A stretch of 22,108 nt of DNA from Lachnospiraceae bacterium (GCA_014804185.1 JAAVAG010000121.1:1-22108); one strand, 5' to 3'; counted from the first letter of the stretch, positions 7,692-16,431 are shown. A program made the numbers and translations. The notes: generated by a model not told the origin, from the sequence alone.

Positions 7692-7704
7692 GAGGTGACG
7701 GAGC

Positions 7705-8622
7705 GTGAAAAAACAGAAAAGCAAGATCAGGACAAGTACGGCCCGTAAAATCTTCAACGTATGCAATATCATTATACTCACGATACTCGCTCTCACCTGT
7801 CTGCTGCCGTTTATCAATCTGCTGGCGGTGTCCCTCAGCGGACAGTATGCGGTAAACAGCAATGCCGTTTCGTTCTGGCCCAAGGATTTTAATCTGAAGT
7901 CCTATCAGTTTGTGCTGGAGAGCGGCTCCTTTCTGCAGGCTTTCGGCATAACGCTCAAGAGAGTGTTTCTGGGTGTTACCGTGAACCTGCTGCTGATTAT
8001 TCCGACGGCGTATGTGCTGTCTCAGGAGGAGAGCCGGTTTGCCATGCGGCGGATCTATGCATGGTTCTTCGTGATCACGATTCTGTTCGGCGCAGGGCTT
8101 GTTCCCTGGTATACGGTTGTACTCAAAACAGGACTGGTGAATACGATCTGGGCGCTGATCCTGCCTGATGCGGTTCCGGTGTTCAGCGTGCTGGTGCTGA
8201 TGAACTATATGAGAGGCATTCCCATTGACTTAAAGGATGCGGCTTTTATAGACGGGGCGGGCCATGTGAGGACGTTGGTATCCGTTGTGATTCCGCTTTG
8301 TAAGCCTTCCCTGGCTACCATCACACTGTTTGCCATGGTTGGACATTGGAACGCGTGGTTTGACGGTCTTTTGTTTATGGACCGCACCGAGAATTATCCG
8401 CTGCAAAGTTACTTACAGACCATTGTGATTAACCCGGAGCAGTACCTGTCCAAGATGAGAGGCAGCAGCAGTAGTTCTATCAGGGAACTGCTCAGCTTTG
8501 TGTCCGCGCGCAGCAGCCGCGCCGCGCAGCTGTTTGTGGCGATTCTGCCCATTATGATGGTATATCCGTTCCTGCAGAAGTATTTTGCCACAGGGCTGAC
8601 CATGGGCGGCGTCAAGGGATAA
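7705..8622 (+). CDS. ABC sugar transporter permease, YtcP/LplC type
   Basis: A 305-residue permease, partner of the preceding one. Membrane helix 1 lies in IIILTILALTCLLPFINLL, with about six helices overall. The EAA loop is LKDAAFIDGAGHVRT (from about residue 176), followed by IPLCKPSLATI. The C-terminus, QKYFATGLTMGGVKG, is the usual ending of this subfamily. It starts at GTG 7705: GGAGGTGA overlaps the stop of the first permease and is spaced 9 bp, while no ATG in frame nearby has a better site. Together the two permeases form the membrane channel. The energising ATPase is not encoded in the window, as is common for this class, which often borrows a shared MsiK/MalK-like ATPase. Confidence 0.93.
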   Translation: MKKQKSKIRTSTARKIFNVCNIIILTILALTCLLPFINLLAVSLSGQYAVNSNAVSFWPKDFNLKSYQFVLESGSFLQAFGITLKRVFLGVTVNLLLIIPTAYVLSQEESRFAMRRIYAWFFVITILFGAGLVPWYTVVLKTGLVNTIWALILPDAVPVFSVLVLMNYMRGIPIDLKDAAFIDGAGHVRTLVSVVIPLCKPSLATITLFAMVGHWNAWFDGLLFMDRTENYPLQSYLQTIVINPEQYLSKMRGSSSSSIRELLSFVSARSSRAAQLFVAILPIMMVYPFLQKYFATGLTMGGVKG

Positions 8623-8657
8623 GGCGCGGGGACAGACGCACAAAAATACGGTATTTG

Positions 8658-8676
8658 GGCGGAAAGATGAACCGCC
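8658..8676 (+). other. Small hairpin in the permease-SBP spacer
   Basis: GGCGG (8658-8662) and CCGCC (8672-8676) can pair around a 9-nt loop in the 89-bp gap before the binding-protein gene, and AAATAC-G-GTATTT just upstream is a palindrome. No U-run follows. Such spacer hairpins may protect the binding-protein mRNA, which is usually the most abundant part of ABC operons. Weak evidence. Confidence 0.25.
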
Positions 8677-8711
8677 ATGAAAATACAATTTAAAGAAAAA
8701 GGAGAGAGATT

Positions 8712-10367
8712 ATGAAAGGTTTGGTAAAAAAAGGGCTTGCGCTCTCGCTGATCTTCGCATTTGCGGCGTCTACAATGGCCGGCTGCGGAGATGAGGGCAA
8801 AGGGTCCGGCGGTGCGGTAAGTATTGTGGACGGCAAGTTTGTGGAACCCGTGACAATCACACATGCGGTTGCGGCCGACTCCGCCCAGAAGTTTGCGGAG
8901 GGGCAGTCTTATGATAAGAATGTCTGGACGGATTATATTGAGGAACAACTGGGAATCAAACTGGAGGTGGCCTGGTCTGCGGACAACGGCACGGAGGCTT
9001 ACGGAAACAAGCTGACAATGGGCATTGCGAACGGGGATCTTCCGGATATTTTCACCGCCTACTATTCTACCTATGCGGAGGCGGCAAATGAGGGACTGCT
9101 GGCGGACATGACGGATCTGATTGAAGAGTACGGCAGTGACCGTCTGAAAGCGATTTTTGAGGCCAATGCGGATTTGATCGATGCCTGTAAGATCGACGGG
9201 AAATTATACTGCATTCCCGCGCTGAGTGTGGCCAGCGAAGTGAATACACAGTTCCTCTGGATTCGTCAGGACTGGCTGGATGCGGTGCATATGAGCGCTC
9301 CCACTACCTGGGACGAACTGGTGGAGGTTGCCCGCGCGTTTACAACCCAGGATCCGGACGGCAACGGCAAGGATGATACTTACGGCATCGGCCTTTCCGG
9401 CACTTCTCCCTGGTGGGGCGGGGTCGCATCTTTTGAGGGGTTTGCGGCGGCTTTCCATGCGGTAGGCAGCCAGAACTGGATCAAGGATGCGGACGGTAGG
9501 ATTGTATACGGCGGGGTACAGCCCGAGATGAAAGAAGCGCTGGCGGCGGCAGCACAGCTTTATCAGGAGGGAATTCTGGATCCCGAGTTTAACACCAAAG
9601 ATGTGGATGCGGTGATCGCAGACGTGTATTCCAACAAGATCGGAATGCTTTTTGGTATGAATTACGCAGGCTACTGGCCTCTGGGCTCCGTGGTGGAGGA
9701 AAATCCGGACGCCGTTTGGAAACCTTATGCATTTGTGTCGGCGGACAGCACTCCGGCAAGCTGTTCCACCTGGTGGCCGCTGGATCAGTATACCTGTGTG
9801 GCAGCCTCCTGCGAAAACCCGGCGGCAGCGGTTCTGATCGCCAACCTGTATGTGGAAACCCTCAACGACGAGACTCCCGCGGAGATCAGTGCCATTTATG
9901 ATTATGCGGGCGATGTTTCCGCTTACATGCTCTGCCCCGTGCGTCTCAGTTCCGGTACCACCGAACTGGACACCTACAGAAAGATCAAGGCAATCAGCGA
10001 GGGCACACTTTCCTACGAGGATCTGGAAGGAAAGTATAAGAGCAACTATGACTCTGTACAGGCTTATGTGGATGGTGACGTGAGCCAGTACGGATACTGG
10101 TCGCAGCTTGGCATAGGCGGATGTATAGGCATTGTGGTGGATGAATATATGCCTGGCAACCGCGTGATCCTGACAGAGATTCACGGCGGCTTCCCTACGG
10201 AAGTTTCCGGTGATATGGGTATGATCCAGAGCAAGGAGGTTGAATACTACGCCAAGATCATCTCAGGGGTCCTTCCTGTTGACGCATTTGAAGACTGGCT
10301 TGCAGAGTTTGAGACTCTCGGCGGCAGCCATGTTACCGATGTGGTGAATGAGACTTTTAATCATTGA
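8712..10367 (+). CDS. Extracellular solute-binding lipoprotein of the ABC transporter
   Basis: A 551-residue lipoprotein. Its signal peptide has a basic start (MKGLVKKG), a hydrophobic core and lipobox MAGC with the lipidated Cys25. A short Gly/Ser-rich tether follows. The mature part fits the large family-1 type binding proteins (LplA/YtcQ-like, 500-570 residues), with WIRQDWLDAV, TWDELVEVARAF and DPDGNGKDDTYGIG, the last a calcium-loop-like element frequent in this group. It would catch oligosaccharide at the cell surface and deliver it to the two upstream permeases. Many Trp and Asp residues in the central part are in keeping with sugar stacking, but the ligand cannot be named. GGAGAGAG sits 5-12 bp before the ATG. 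A GC-rich hairpin follows the gene. Confidence 0.93.
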   Translation: MKGLVKKGLALSLIFAFAASTMAGCGDEGKGSGGAVSIVDGKFVEPVTITHAVAADSAQKFAEGQSYDKNVWTDYIEEQLGIKLEVAWSADNGTEAYGNKLTMGIANGDLPDIFTAYYSTYAEAANEGLLADMTDLIEEYGSDRLKAIFEANADLIDACKIDGKLYCIPALSVASEVNTQFLWIRQDWLDAVHMSAPTTWDELVEVARAFTTQDPDGNGKDDTYGIGLSGTSPWWGGVASFEGFAAAFHAVGSQNWIKDADGRIVYGGVQPEMKEALAAAAQLYQEGILDPEFNTKDVDAVIADVYSNKIGMLFGMNYAGYWPLGSVVEENPDAVWKPYAFVSADSTPASCSTWWPLDQYTCVAASCENPAAAVLIANLYVETLNDETPAEISAIYDYAGDVSAYMLCPVRLSSGTTELDTYRKIKAISEGTLSYEDLEGKYKSNYDSVQAYVDGDVSQYGYWSQLGIGGCIGIVVDEYMPGNRVILTEIHGGFPTEVSGDMGMIQSKEVEYYAKIISGVLPVDAFEDWLAEFETLGGSHVTDVVNETFNH

Positions 10368-10404
10368 TGATTTCACATAAAAGATCTGTCAGTGGTTCAT
10401 TTCC

Positions 10405-10438
10405 GGCGCGGGGAGCGGAGTTTTCCTTTCCCCGCGCC
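10405..10438 (+). terminator. GC-rich hairpin between the binding-protein and MATE genes (attenuator-like)
   Basis: Perfect 10-bp stem GGCGCGGGGA (10405-10414) / TCCCCGCGCC (10429-10438) with a 14-nt loop, 38 bp after the binding-protein stop. The following AAAATTTCATTT is not a clean U-run, so termination is probably partial. It would let the transporter genes be expressed more strongly than the enzymes downstream. No separate promoter is evident before the MATE gene, whose GGAG site starts at 10451. Confidence 0.55.
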
Positions 10439-10460
10439 AAAATTTCATTTGGAGATTTTT

Positions 10461-12263
10461 ATGATTACAAACAAAGAACTAATCACAAAGAATCCGCACA
10501 GACTGTTTCTGCAGTACCTGTTTCCCAGTGTGTCGGCCACGCTGTTCATCTCTCTGAATTTTATGGTTGACACTGTCTGCGTGGGACAGATGCTGGGAGA
10601 GACGGGAATTACGGCGCTGGGCATTGCACAGCCGGCCACAGGCATTCTCTACGGTCTGGGATCTTTGTTCGGGGCGGGGGGTTCCACGCTCTATTCCATT
10701 CATATGGGCAGGGGAGAAAGCAAAACGGCCAGATCCATCTACACGGTGTGTATGGTCGCATTGACGGCCATCACTGTTTTGATCATGGCGCTGGGGCTTT
10801 TGTTTCTGCCCCAGGTCACTACGTTTCTTGGGGGAACGGGGGCGGCCAGACGGGGAGTACAGGATTATCTCATCTATGTCTTTGCCTTTGCGCCGGTGTT
10901 TTCTCTGGAAATCTGTCTGAATCATTTTTTGAGAAACGACAATGCGCCCAGGCTTGCCATGGCGTCCACCTTTGTGGGAAGCGGCATGAATATCGCGCTG
11001 GATGTCGTCTTTGTCGTTTTTATGAATGGGGGGATCATCGGGGCCTCGCTGGCCACGTCCGTGTCCATCACCGTATCGGTGCTGTTTTTGATTATCAGCA
11101 CACTGCGGAAATCATCCAACCTGCGTCCCGCCGGAATCGGTCCGGGCATGCGGTGCTTTCTGCGCATTATCAGACAGGGCATTTCCAGTCTGGTTATGGA
11201 TATGTCCTCTTCCGTTACCACCTGGGTGTTTAATCTGATGCTGCTTGCACTGTCCGGAGAGACGGCGGTTGCGGCCTACGGGATTGTGGCGAATATGACG
11301 GTGATCGTCTATAACGCTCTGCTTGGGGTTTCCAACGCCATGCAGCCCCTTGTCAGTGTGAATATAGGTTCCGGGCGCTATAAGAGAGTGCGCAGGATTC
11401 TTCGGTATTCCCTGCTTTATTCCCTGCTGATTGCCGTGATCTTCTGCGTTGTCGGCGAATGCTATCCCTCAGCGCTGATACGCGTCTTTGTGGACGGAGA
11501 GGACAAGCTGATGTCAATCGCGGTGTCTGCGGTGCGGATCACCTTTTTATCGTATCTTCTCTCTTCTCTGAATATTTTGCTGTCCACTTATTTTCAGGCG
11601 GTGGACGAGAGCAGTCATGCCATTATTTTTTCCGTACTCAGAAGCGTTGTCTTTCCTGTGTGCTTTGTGGTGGGCATGGGATTTGCGCTTGGCGCCGATG
11701 GGATCTGGTTTTCGGCGCTGGCCTCCGAGGGCGCGGCGGCAGCGGTGGCGCTGCTTTTGTTCCGGAGCGTTCAAAAAAAGCTGCGCGTGCGCAACTTCTC
11801 GCGGCTGAAATATTTTTCCGGGAAAAAGGCGCATGAGACGCTGGATGAAATATTGGATCAGCTGGGTGCGGACGATCTCACCGGTTTTTATGATCTGATC
11901 CAGTACTGCAACAGCTGTGATGAAAACAGACAGAGCATACCGGGCTATGTCTGTCTGGAGGATTTTACCACAGATTATGAGGGGGCGTATACCCCGGCGG
12001 AGGACGATGAGGATATGGGACTGTTTCTGGCTGTCGGAGGTCTGATTCTTACCGATCTGTATGAACAGAATGAAGAATTTCTGTCCGACAAAATGAAAGA
12101 GGCGGATTATCCGGCCGCGGCGCCTGCCATGAATGTGCTGGCGGAGATGTGTTTCCGGTTTGTCTATGACGAGGCCGCGGATGAAACCACCGTGGTTCCC
12201 TACCGGAGGGGCATAGAGGACACGGATTTTGGCACAGGTGAATGGCTGAAGGAGGATGAATGA
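10461..12263 (+). CDS. MATE-family efflux transporter with a C-terminal acidic extension
   Basis: A 600-residue protein. Residues 1 to about 450 form a standard MATE transporter: NPHRLFLQYLFPS at the start, GITALGIAQP in the first half, two repeated halves and about 12 hydrophobic segments, ending near FRSVQKKLRVR (about 433-443). MATE proteins export cations, drugs or metabolites by Na+ or H+ antiport. Family members are normally 440-470 residues. Here about 148 extra residues (453-600) follow; they look soluble, are strongly acidic, and contain a CNSC motif (Cys483/Cys486), Cys498, and a DEDMGLFLAVGG segment. I do not recognise that tail. The frame is uninterrupted. Start 10461 is taken because GGAG lies 6 bp upstream and family N-termini align there. 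The stop overlaps the next gene by 4 bp. Confidence 0.88.
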   Translation: MITNKELITKNPHRLFLQYLFPSVSATLFISLNFMVDTVCVGQMLGETGITALGIAQPATGILYGLGSLFGAGGSTLYSIHMGRGESKTARSIYTVCMVALTAITVLIMALGLLFLPQVTTFLGGTGAARRGVQDYLIYVFAFAPVFSLEICLNHFLRNDNAPRLAMASTFVGSGMNIALDVVFVVFMNGGIIGASLATSVSITVSVLFLIISTLRKSSNLRPAGIGPGMRCFLRIIRQGISSLVMDMSSSVTTWVFNLMLLALSGETAVAAYGIVANMTVIVYNALLGVSNAMQPLVSVNIGSGRYKRVRRILRYSLLYSLLIAVIFCVVGECYPSALIRVFVDGEDKLMSIAVSAVRITFLSYLLSSLNILLSTYFQAVDESSHAIIFSVLRSVVFPVCFVVGMGFALGADGIWFSALASEGAAAAVALLLFRSVQKKLRVRNFSRLKYFSGKKAHETLDEILDQLGADDLTGFYDLIQYCNSCDENRQSIPGYVCLEDFTTDYEGAYTPAEDDEDMGLFLAVGGLILTDLYEQNEEFLSDKMKEADYPAAAPAMNVLAEMCFRFVYDEAADETTVVPYRRGIEDTDFGTGEWLKEDE

Positions 12264-12982
12264 TGAAGTTTGATATTCAGGCTTTTTCCAAAGCGATCTG
12301 CAGCGATAAACGCACGCTGGAAATGTTCCGGAATATGGTGAATTACGCGTATATCAGGATCGTCAATTATCACAGCACAGAGAGCGGAGACAGAGAACGG
12401 TTTGAGAAAGAGATTGCCTATTTCAGCCGGCATTTTTCCCCGGTGACGCCCCGGGATCTGGATTTCTTTTTTCAGGAGAAGAAATGGCCGAAAGAAAAAC
12501 CCGGATTGATCCTGGGAATATATGACGGCTATCGGAACCAGTATGATGTGCTGTGGCCCATTCTGGAAAAATATCAGATGACTGGCTGGTATTTTATTCC
12601 TGCGGATTTCCCGGATGTACCCGCAAAACAACAGCAAAGATATGCGGAAAGTCACGGACTGTCGGCGCAAAATGTCAGAGACTATCCGGACGGGCGCATC
12701 TCGCTGTCCTGGGAGGAGATCGGCCGGATTGCCCAAAATCATGTGATATGCTGCCATACCGGATCGCATTTTCATTTGGGCAGGGAGACCGCCGACGAGA
12801 GGTTGTATCAGGAAACCGTGTTGGCGGGACACCGGCTGGAGCAGCATATCGGCAGGCCGGTGGAGGTTTTTTCCTGGCGGGGAGGAGAGGAGTACGCTTA
12901 CAATCTGAAAGCGCATAAATTTCTGGAGATGGGAAAATACAAATATATTGTCAGTGATCTGAAACTGGAGAAGATTAGATAG
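12260..12982 (+). CDS. Polysaccharide deacetylase-like (CE4/NodB fold) protein lacking the usual catalytic base
   Basis: A 240-residue protein resembling the NodB/CE4 deacetylase barrel. RIVNYHSTESGD resembles the early beta strand; LILGIYDGYRNQYDVLWPILEKY aligns with motif 1, usually TFDDGY; CCHTGSHFHLG (His166, His170) is motif 2; FSWRGGEE (Arg207) is motif 3. The metal site Asp89-His166-His170 is kept, but the first Asp of motif 1, the catalytic base, is Tyr88. There is no signal peptide, unlike most secreted CE4 enzymes. It may be inactive, use another base, or act on a small cytoplasmic amide or ester. GGAGG (12251-12255) serves ATG 12260 or ATG 12263. The gene overlaps the MATE stop and ends 13 bp before the GH35 gene, so it is part of that unit. 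Confidence 0.7.
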   Translation: MMKFDIQAFSKAICSDKRTLEMFRNMVNYAYIRIVNYHSTESGDRERFEKEIAYFSRHFSPVTPRDLDFFFQEKKWPKEKPGLILGIYDGYRNQYDVLWPILEKYQMTGWYFIPADFPDVPAKQQQRYAESHGLSAQNVRDYPDGRISLSWEEIGRIAQNHVICCHTGSHFHLGRETADERLYQETVLAGHRLEQHIGRPVEVFSWRGGEEYAYNLKAHKFLEMGKYKYIVSDLKLEKIR

Positions 12983-12995
12983 GAGGAGCGAGATT

Positions 12996-15368
12996 ATGAT
13001 CGAGGTAAAAAACGGGCGGATTCTGATTGACGGAAAGCCGCGTTTTTTATACGGCGGTGAAATTCATTATTACCGCCTTGCACGGGAGGATTGGGAGGAC
13101 CGGATCCGGAAAGCAAAAGCGGCGGGAATGAATCTGGTCAGCGTGATTGTTCCGTGGCTGTATCATGAACCCCGGGAGGGAGAGATAGACCTGACGGGAA
13201 AGCGCGGCCCGCAGACGGATCTGGCCGCTTTTCTGGGACTGCTGCAAAAATATGATATGTACTGCATGCTGCGGCCCGGTCCGTACACTATGAGCGAGAT
13301 GCGCAACGAGGGGCTGCCGGACTGGATTTTTCAAAACTATCCGGATGTGATCTCCCGGGACAGGGAGGGAAAGGCTGTCACCAATCAGGTGGTCTGTTTC
13401 GCGGATGAGACATTTTTAAACCTGGCGGAGAGATGGTACAGTGCAGTGGGGGAGGTTGTGCGCCCTTATATGCATGAAAACGGCGGTCCGATCATATTGG
13501 TGCAGCTGGACAATGAGATCGGTATGAAAAACTGGTGCGCCGGGGAGCCGGATTATTCTCCGGAAAATATGAGACAGTTCCGTCTTTTTGTCAGAAAGCT
13601 GTATCAGGGAAAGGCATGCTACGGCGATCTGGAAGAGACGGCGTTTACAGAGTATGTGAAAAATCCGCCCGCCGGGGAGGAGATTTCCGTGGACGTGGAT
13701 CTGTGCAGATATTATCGGGTGTATCTGAAGCGGTATTTTATGCGTCTTCAGGAATTCTGCCGGAAGCACATGGGGAAATGCCTGCATTTGTTTAACGTCC
13801 ATGGGTTTGACACCTATGATATTATCAAGCGCGGCAGAGAGTATCCCAGCGGGGTATCCCAGATCTGCGCTCTGGCGGAGGCGGAGGGCGCCCTGATGGC
13901 CGGGGATTATTATCTGGGCAACATCTGTTACGACAACGCGCAGGACATCCATCTGGCCAATGCCTACACATATGCCGCGCAGTCCCCGGAGCAGCCGCTG
14001 CTCTCCCTGGAATTTCAGGGCGGATTTCAGCTGGATACACCCAGGGTGCAGCCCACATCCTATGATCTCACCGCCAGGCTCTGCATCGCGGACGGGATGG
14101 ACGGGATCGGATATTTTATGTTCGCAGGCGGCGAAAATCCGGACGGGATCGGCTTTTACGGATACCGGCACTCCTGGCAGGCCTCCGTGGACAGCGACGG
14201 AAGACTGAATCCGCAGTACGCGGTGATCGCCCGGCTGGGGCAGACGCTGCGCGCATACGAGGATACATTGACAAAGACACGGTTCGAGCCGGTGCTGGAA
14301 CTGGGGGTGATACACGATTACTTTATGAACGAATACGCTTACCGCAACCCGCGGCTGGAAGAAAAGCGGACGGAGATAGAGCATTACAACAACACTTTTC
14401 TGTTTGACGGTATGGGGAAAGGTATGTCCGTCAACAATCTGTCATTTCGGGGGCTGAATCTTTCCAGGGAGTTTTCTCCCGAGAAAAATCCCCGGCTGGC
14501 GGTCTATGCAACGCCCTACATGGACGAGGACATCCAGAGAAAGCTGGTGGACTATGTCCGGGAGGGCGGACAGATATTCCTTTTTCCCACCGTGCCGGTG
14601 AAAGATATGAAAGGCAGGCCCTGCACTGTTTTGCAGGATGCCCTGGGCTGTGAGGTGAACGTCCGGGGAGAGGGACATGTGGACGTGGATGATATGAAAG
14701 ATATGTATGTGCCAGCGTCTACGGATTTCGGCCAGGTGGAAAACGGGTTTGCACGGCACAGGGAGGGAGGATATATCTGCGGCTTTGTAAAAGAACTGGG
14801 AAAAGGGAGGATCGTATGCTACGGCATGGGGCATGCCCATGAGTTTTACTATCGCGACCGTGTGATTCTGAAACAGCTTGCCAGGATCGGCGCGGAGCCT
14901 TTTTATCACACGGACAGTTCCCGGGACAAGTTGTTTCTCTCTTCCCGCTCGGACTCTGAGGGCGGCAGATATCTGACTGTGGTCAATATAGACGAGTATG
15001 ACAAGACGACCGTAATCTACCGGGGAGAGGAGGCGCTGTTTGGCGGAAAGAAGCTGACTGTCCGCGCAAGACGGGGACTGCTGCTGCCTCTGAATATCCG
15101 GATCTGCCGGGATATCCGGGTTTTGTACAGCACGGCGGAATTTCTGGAACTGAAAGAGACGGAAAAAGAATGGCTGCTGACCGTTTCCCTGATGCAGCCC
15201 CAGGAGGAAATCTCCCTTGCGGCAGGGGGGGAGGTTTTGGCAGGAGAGGGATACAAACTGCAAAAGACAGAGGACGGCTGCATTATCCGCTCGCTCCTGG
15301 ACGGCAGACTCTGTGAGAAACTGACCATCCGTATCGGCAAAAAAGAGGGAGGTAAGTGCAATGATTAA
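12996..15368 (+). CDS. GH35-like beta-galactosidase
   Basis: A 790-residue cytoplasmic glycosidase with an N-terminal TIM barrel of the GH35 clan-A type. The barrel opens with LIDGKPRFLYGGEIHYYR, then the WEDRIRKAKAAGMN helix and RPGPYTMSEM. The acid/base Glu174 is in QLDNEIG and the likely nucleophile Glu339 in LSLEFQGG, with GGENPDGIGFYGY next. Residues from about 440 contain beta-galactosidase trimerisation-like and beta-rich C-terminal parts. GH35 enzymes remove terminal beta-galactose by a retaining mechanism. No signal peptide is present, so it would act on oligosaccharide brought in by the ABC system. GGAGG (12982-12986) precedes the ATG. GH42 or another clan-A family is the main alternative. 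The end overlaps the next start by 8 bp. Confidence 0.8.
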   Translation: MIEVKNGRILIDGKPRFLYGGEIHYYRLAREDWEDRIRKAKAAGMNLVSVIVPWLYHEPREGEIDLTGKRGPQTDLAAFLGLLQKYDMYCMLRPGPYTMSEMRNEGLPDWIFQNYPDVISRDREGKAVTNQVVCFADETFLNLAERWYSAVGEVVRPYMHENGGPIILVQLDNEIGMKNWCAGEPDYSPENMRQFRLFVRKLYQGKACYGDLEETAFTEYVKNPPAGEEISVDVDLCRYYRVYLKRYFMRLQEFCRKHMGKCLHLFNVHGFDTYDIIKRGREYPSGVSQICALAEAEGALMAGDYYLGNICYDNAQDIHLANAYTYAAQSPEQPLLSLEFQGGFQLDTPRVQPTSYDLTARLCIADGMDGIGYFMFAGGENPDGIGFYGYRHSWQASVDSDGRLNPQYAVIARLGQTLRAYEDTLTKTRFEPVLELGVIHDYFMNEYAYRNPRLEEKRTEIEHYNNTFLFDGMGKGMSVNNLSFRGLNLSREFSPEKNPRLAVYATPYMDEDIQRKLVDYVREGGQIFLFPTVPVKDMKGRPCTVLQDALGCEVNVRGEGHVDVDDMKDMYVPASTDFGQVENGFARHREGGYICGFVKELGKGRIVCYGMGHAHEFYYRDRVILKQLARIGAEPFYHTDSSRDKLFLSSRSDSEGGRYLTVVNIDEYDKTTVIYRGEEALFGGKKLTVRARRGLLLPLNIRICRDIRVLYSTAEFLELKETEKEWLLTVSLMQPQEEISLAAGGEVLAGEGYKLQKTEDGCIIRSLLDGRLCEKLTIRIGKKEGGKCND

Positions 15369-16431
15369 TGTGGAAAACTGGGAAGAGAGAAAGGCGCATC
15401 ATGAGGCCTACTGGAGCCTGCAGAACAGGAGGGCGGTGATCGAACTGACGGCGACAAAGGAGGGAGGATCCTTTGACTGGCCCGCGCCGGAAAATCTGCT
15501 GGACTACTGGTACAATACGGAGTGGATGACCGCGTCCCAGCGGCACTGGATGAAGAATACCTATTACGGGCTGGACGCCTACCCCTTTGTGCCGGTATCC
15601 ATAGGGCCGGATTTGCTGGCGGGCATGCTGGGGCTGGAACTGCAATATAATGAGGCCAGCGAATGGGTCAGGCACAGGGACTGTGAACTGGCGGAGTTTA
15701 CGGATTTTACCCTGCGGGAGGACAATTATTACTACAGGGAGATGGAGCGGATCCTGCAGGCGTACACGGAGGATGCAAAAAGCGGAGATTATATCATCGG
15801 CACAACGGACCTGAACACGCTGATGGACGGTGTTGCCGCCCTGGTAGGTTCCGAAAATACATGCTATGAGATGATGGACAATCCGGAGGAGGTAGTGCGG
15901 GTACAGAAAGCGCATCTGGAACTGTTTAAACAGGTATATGCGCGTTTTCAGAAGGCTGCCATGCGCTACCAGGGCGGCTGCACCAACTGGCTCGGCGTCT
16001 ACAGCGAGCGGCCCGCCTATTTTATTTCCAATGACTTTGAGGTTATGCTGTCCGCGGAAATGTGGGAAGAATTTGTGCGAGAGCCGCTGCGGGATATGGC
16101 GGCTTATCTGGGACGATGTCTGTTTCATCTGGACGGGGAAAATGTGATCCGGCACCTGCCTGCCATTCTGTCCATACCGGAGATTACCGGGGTCCAGGTG
16201 CAGGCGACCCCGGCGGCTCAAAACAGCGGGCTGTGGATTCCCAGGCTCAAGGAGATCCAGGCGGCAGGCAAATGCGCCTGGGTGGAGGCGGTAAATGCCG
16301 GGGAAGTGATGGATTATATCAGAAATCTGCAGCCGGAGGGCTTGTTTATCCGGGCATGGGTGGACACGGAGGCGGAGGCCAGGCAGCTGGAACAGGCAGT
16401 GGATGCCTATTACCGCAGCCAGGGAAGATAA
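15361..16431 (+). CDS. URO-D / cobalamin methyltransferase superfamily protein (function unknown)
   Basis: A 356-residue protein resembling the uroporphyrinogen decarboxylase-like TIM barrels found in many gut sugar-utilisation clusters and often annotated as URO-D or methyltransferase. Recognisable parts are the middle GDYIIGTTDLNTLMD, SERPAYFISNDFEVMLS, and FHLDGENVIRHLPAILSIPEI, which aligns with the HxCG zinc site of corrinoid methyltransferases such as MtaA. Here the Cys position is Asp258, after His256, so a thiol-activating zinc site is not evident. True heme-pathway HemE is unlikely: no other tetrapyrrole genes are near, and the N-terminus differs. No corrinoid protein is in the window. 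The start (ATG 15361) overlaps the GH35 stop, with GGGAGG upstream; it is the last gene before the terminator at 16463. Confidence 0.65.
   Translation: MINVENWEERKAHHEAYWSLQNRRAVIELTATKEGGSFDWPAPENLLDYWYNTEWMTASQRHWMKNTYYGLDAYPFVPVSIGPDLLAGMLGLELQYNEASEWVRHRDCELAEFTDFTLREDNYYYREMERILQAYTEDAKSGDYIIGTTDLNTLMDGVAALVGSENTCYEMMDNPEEVVRVQKAHLELFKQVYARFQKAAMRYQGGCTNWLGVYSERPAYFISNDFEVMLSAEMWEEFVREPLRDMAAYLGRCLFHLDGENVIRHLPAILSIPEITGVQVQATPAAQNSGLWIPRLKEIQAAGKCAWVEAVNAGEVMDYIRNLQPEGLFIRAWVDTEAEARQLEQAVDAYYRSQGR

Noticed and set aside
8646..8659. AAATAC-G-GTATTT palindrome before the binding-protein gene as an operator
   Set aside because: It is inside an operon with no promoter signal and is not repeated elsewhere in the window; chance palindrome is more likely.
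15361..16431. Heme biosynthesis uroporphyrinogen decarboxylase (hemE)
   Set aside because: Only superfamily-level resemblance, no tetrapyrrole genes nearby, and its context is a glycan operon.
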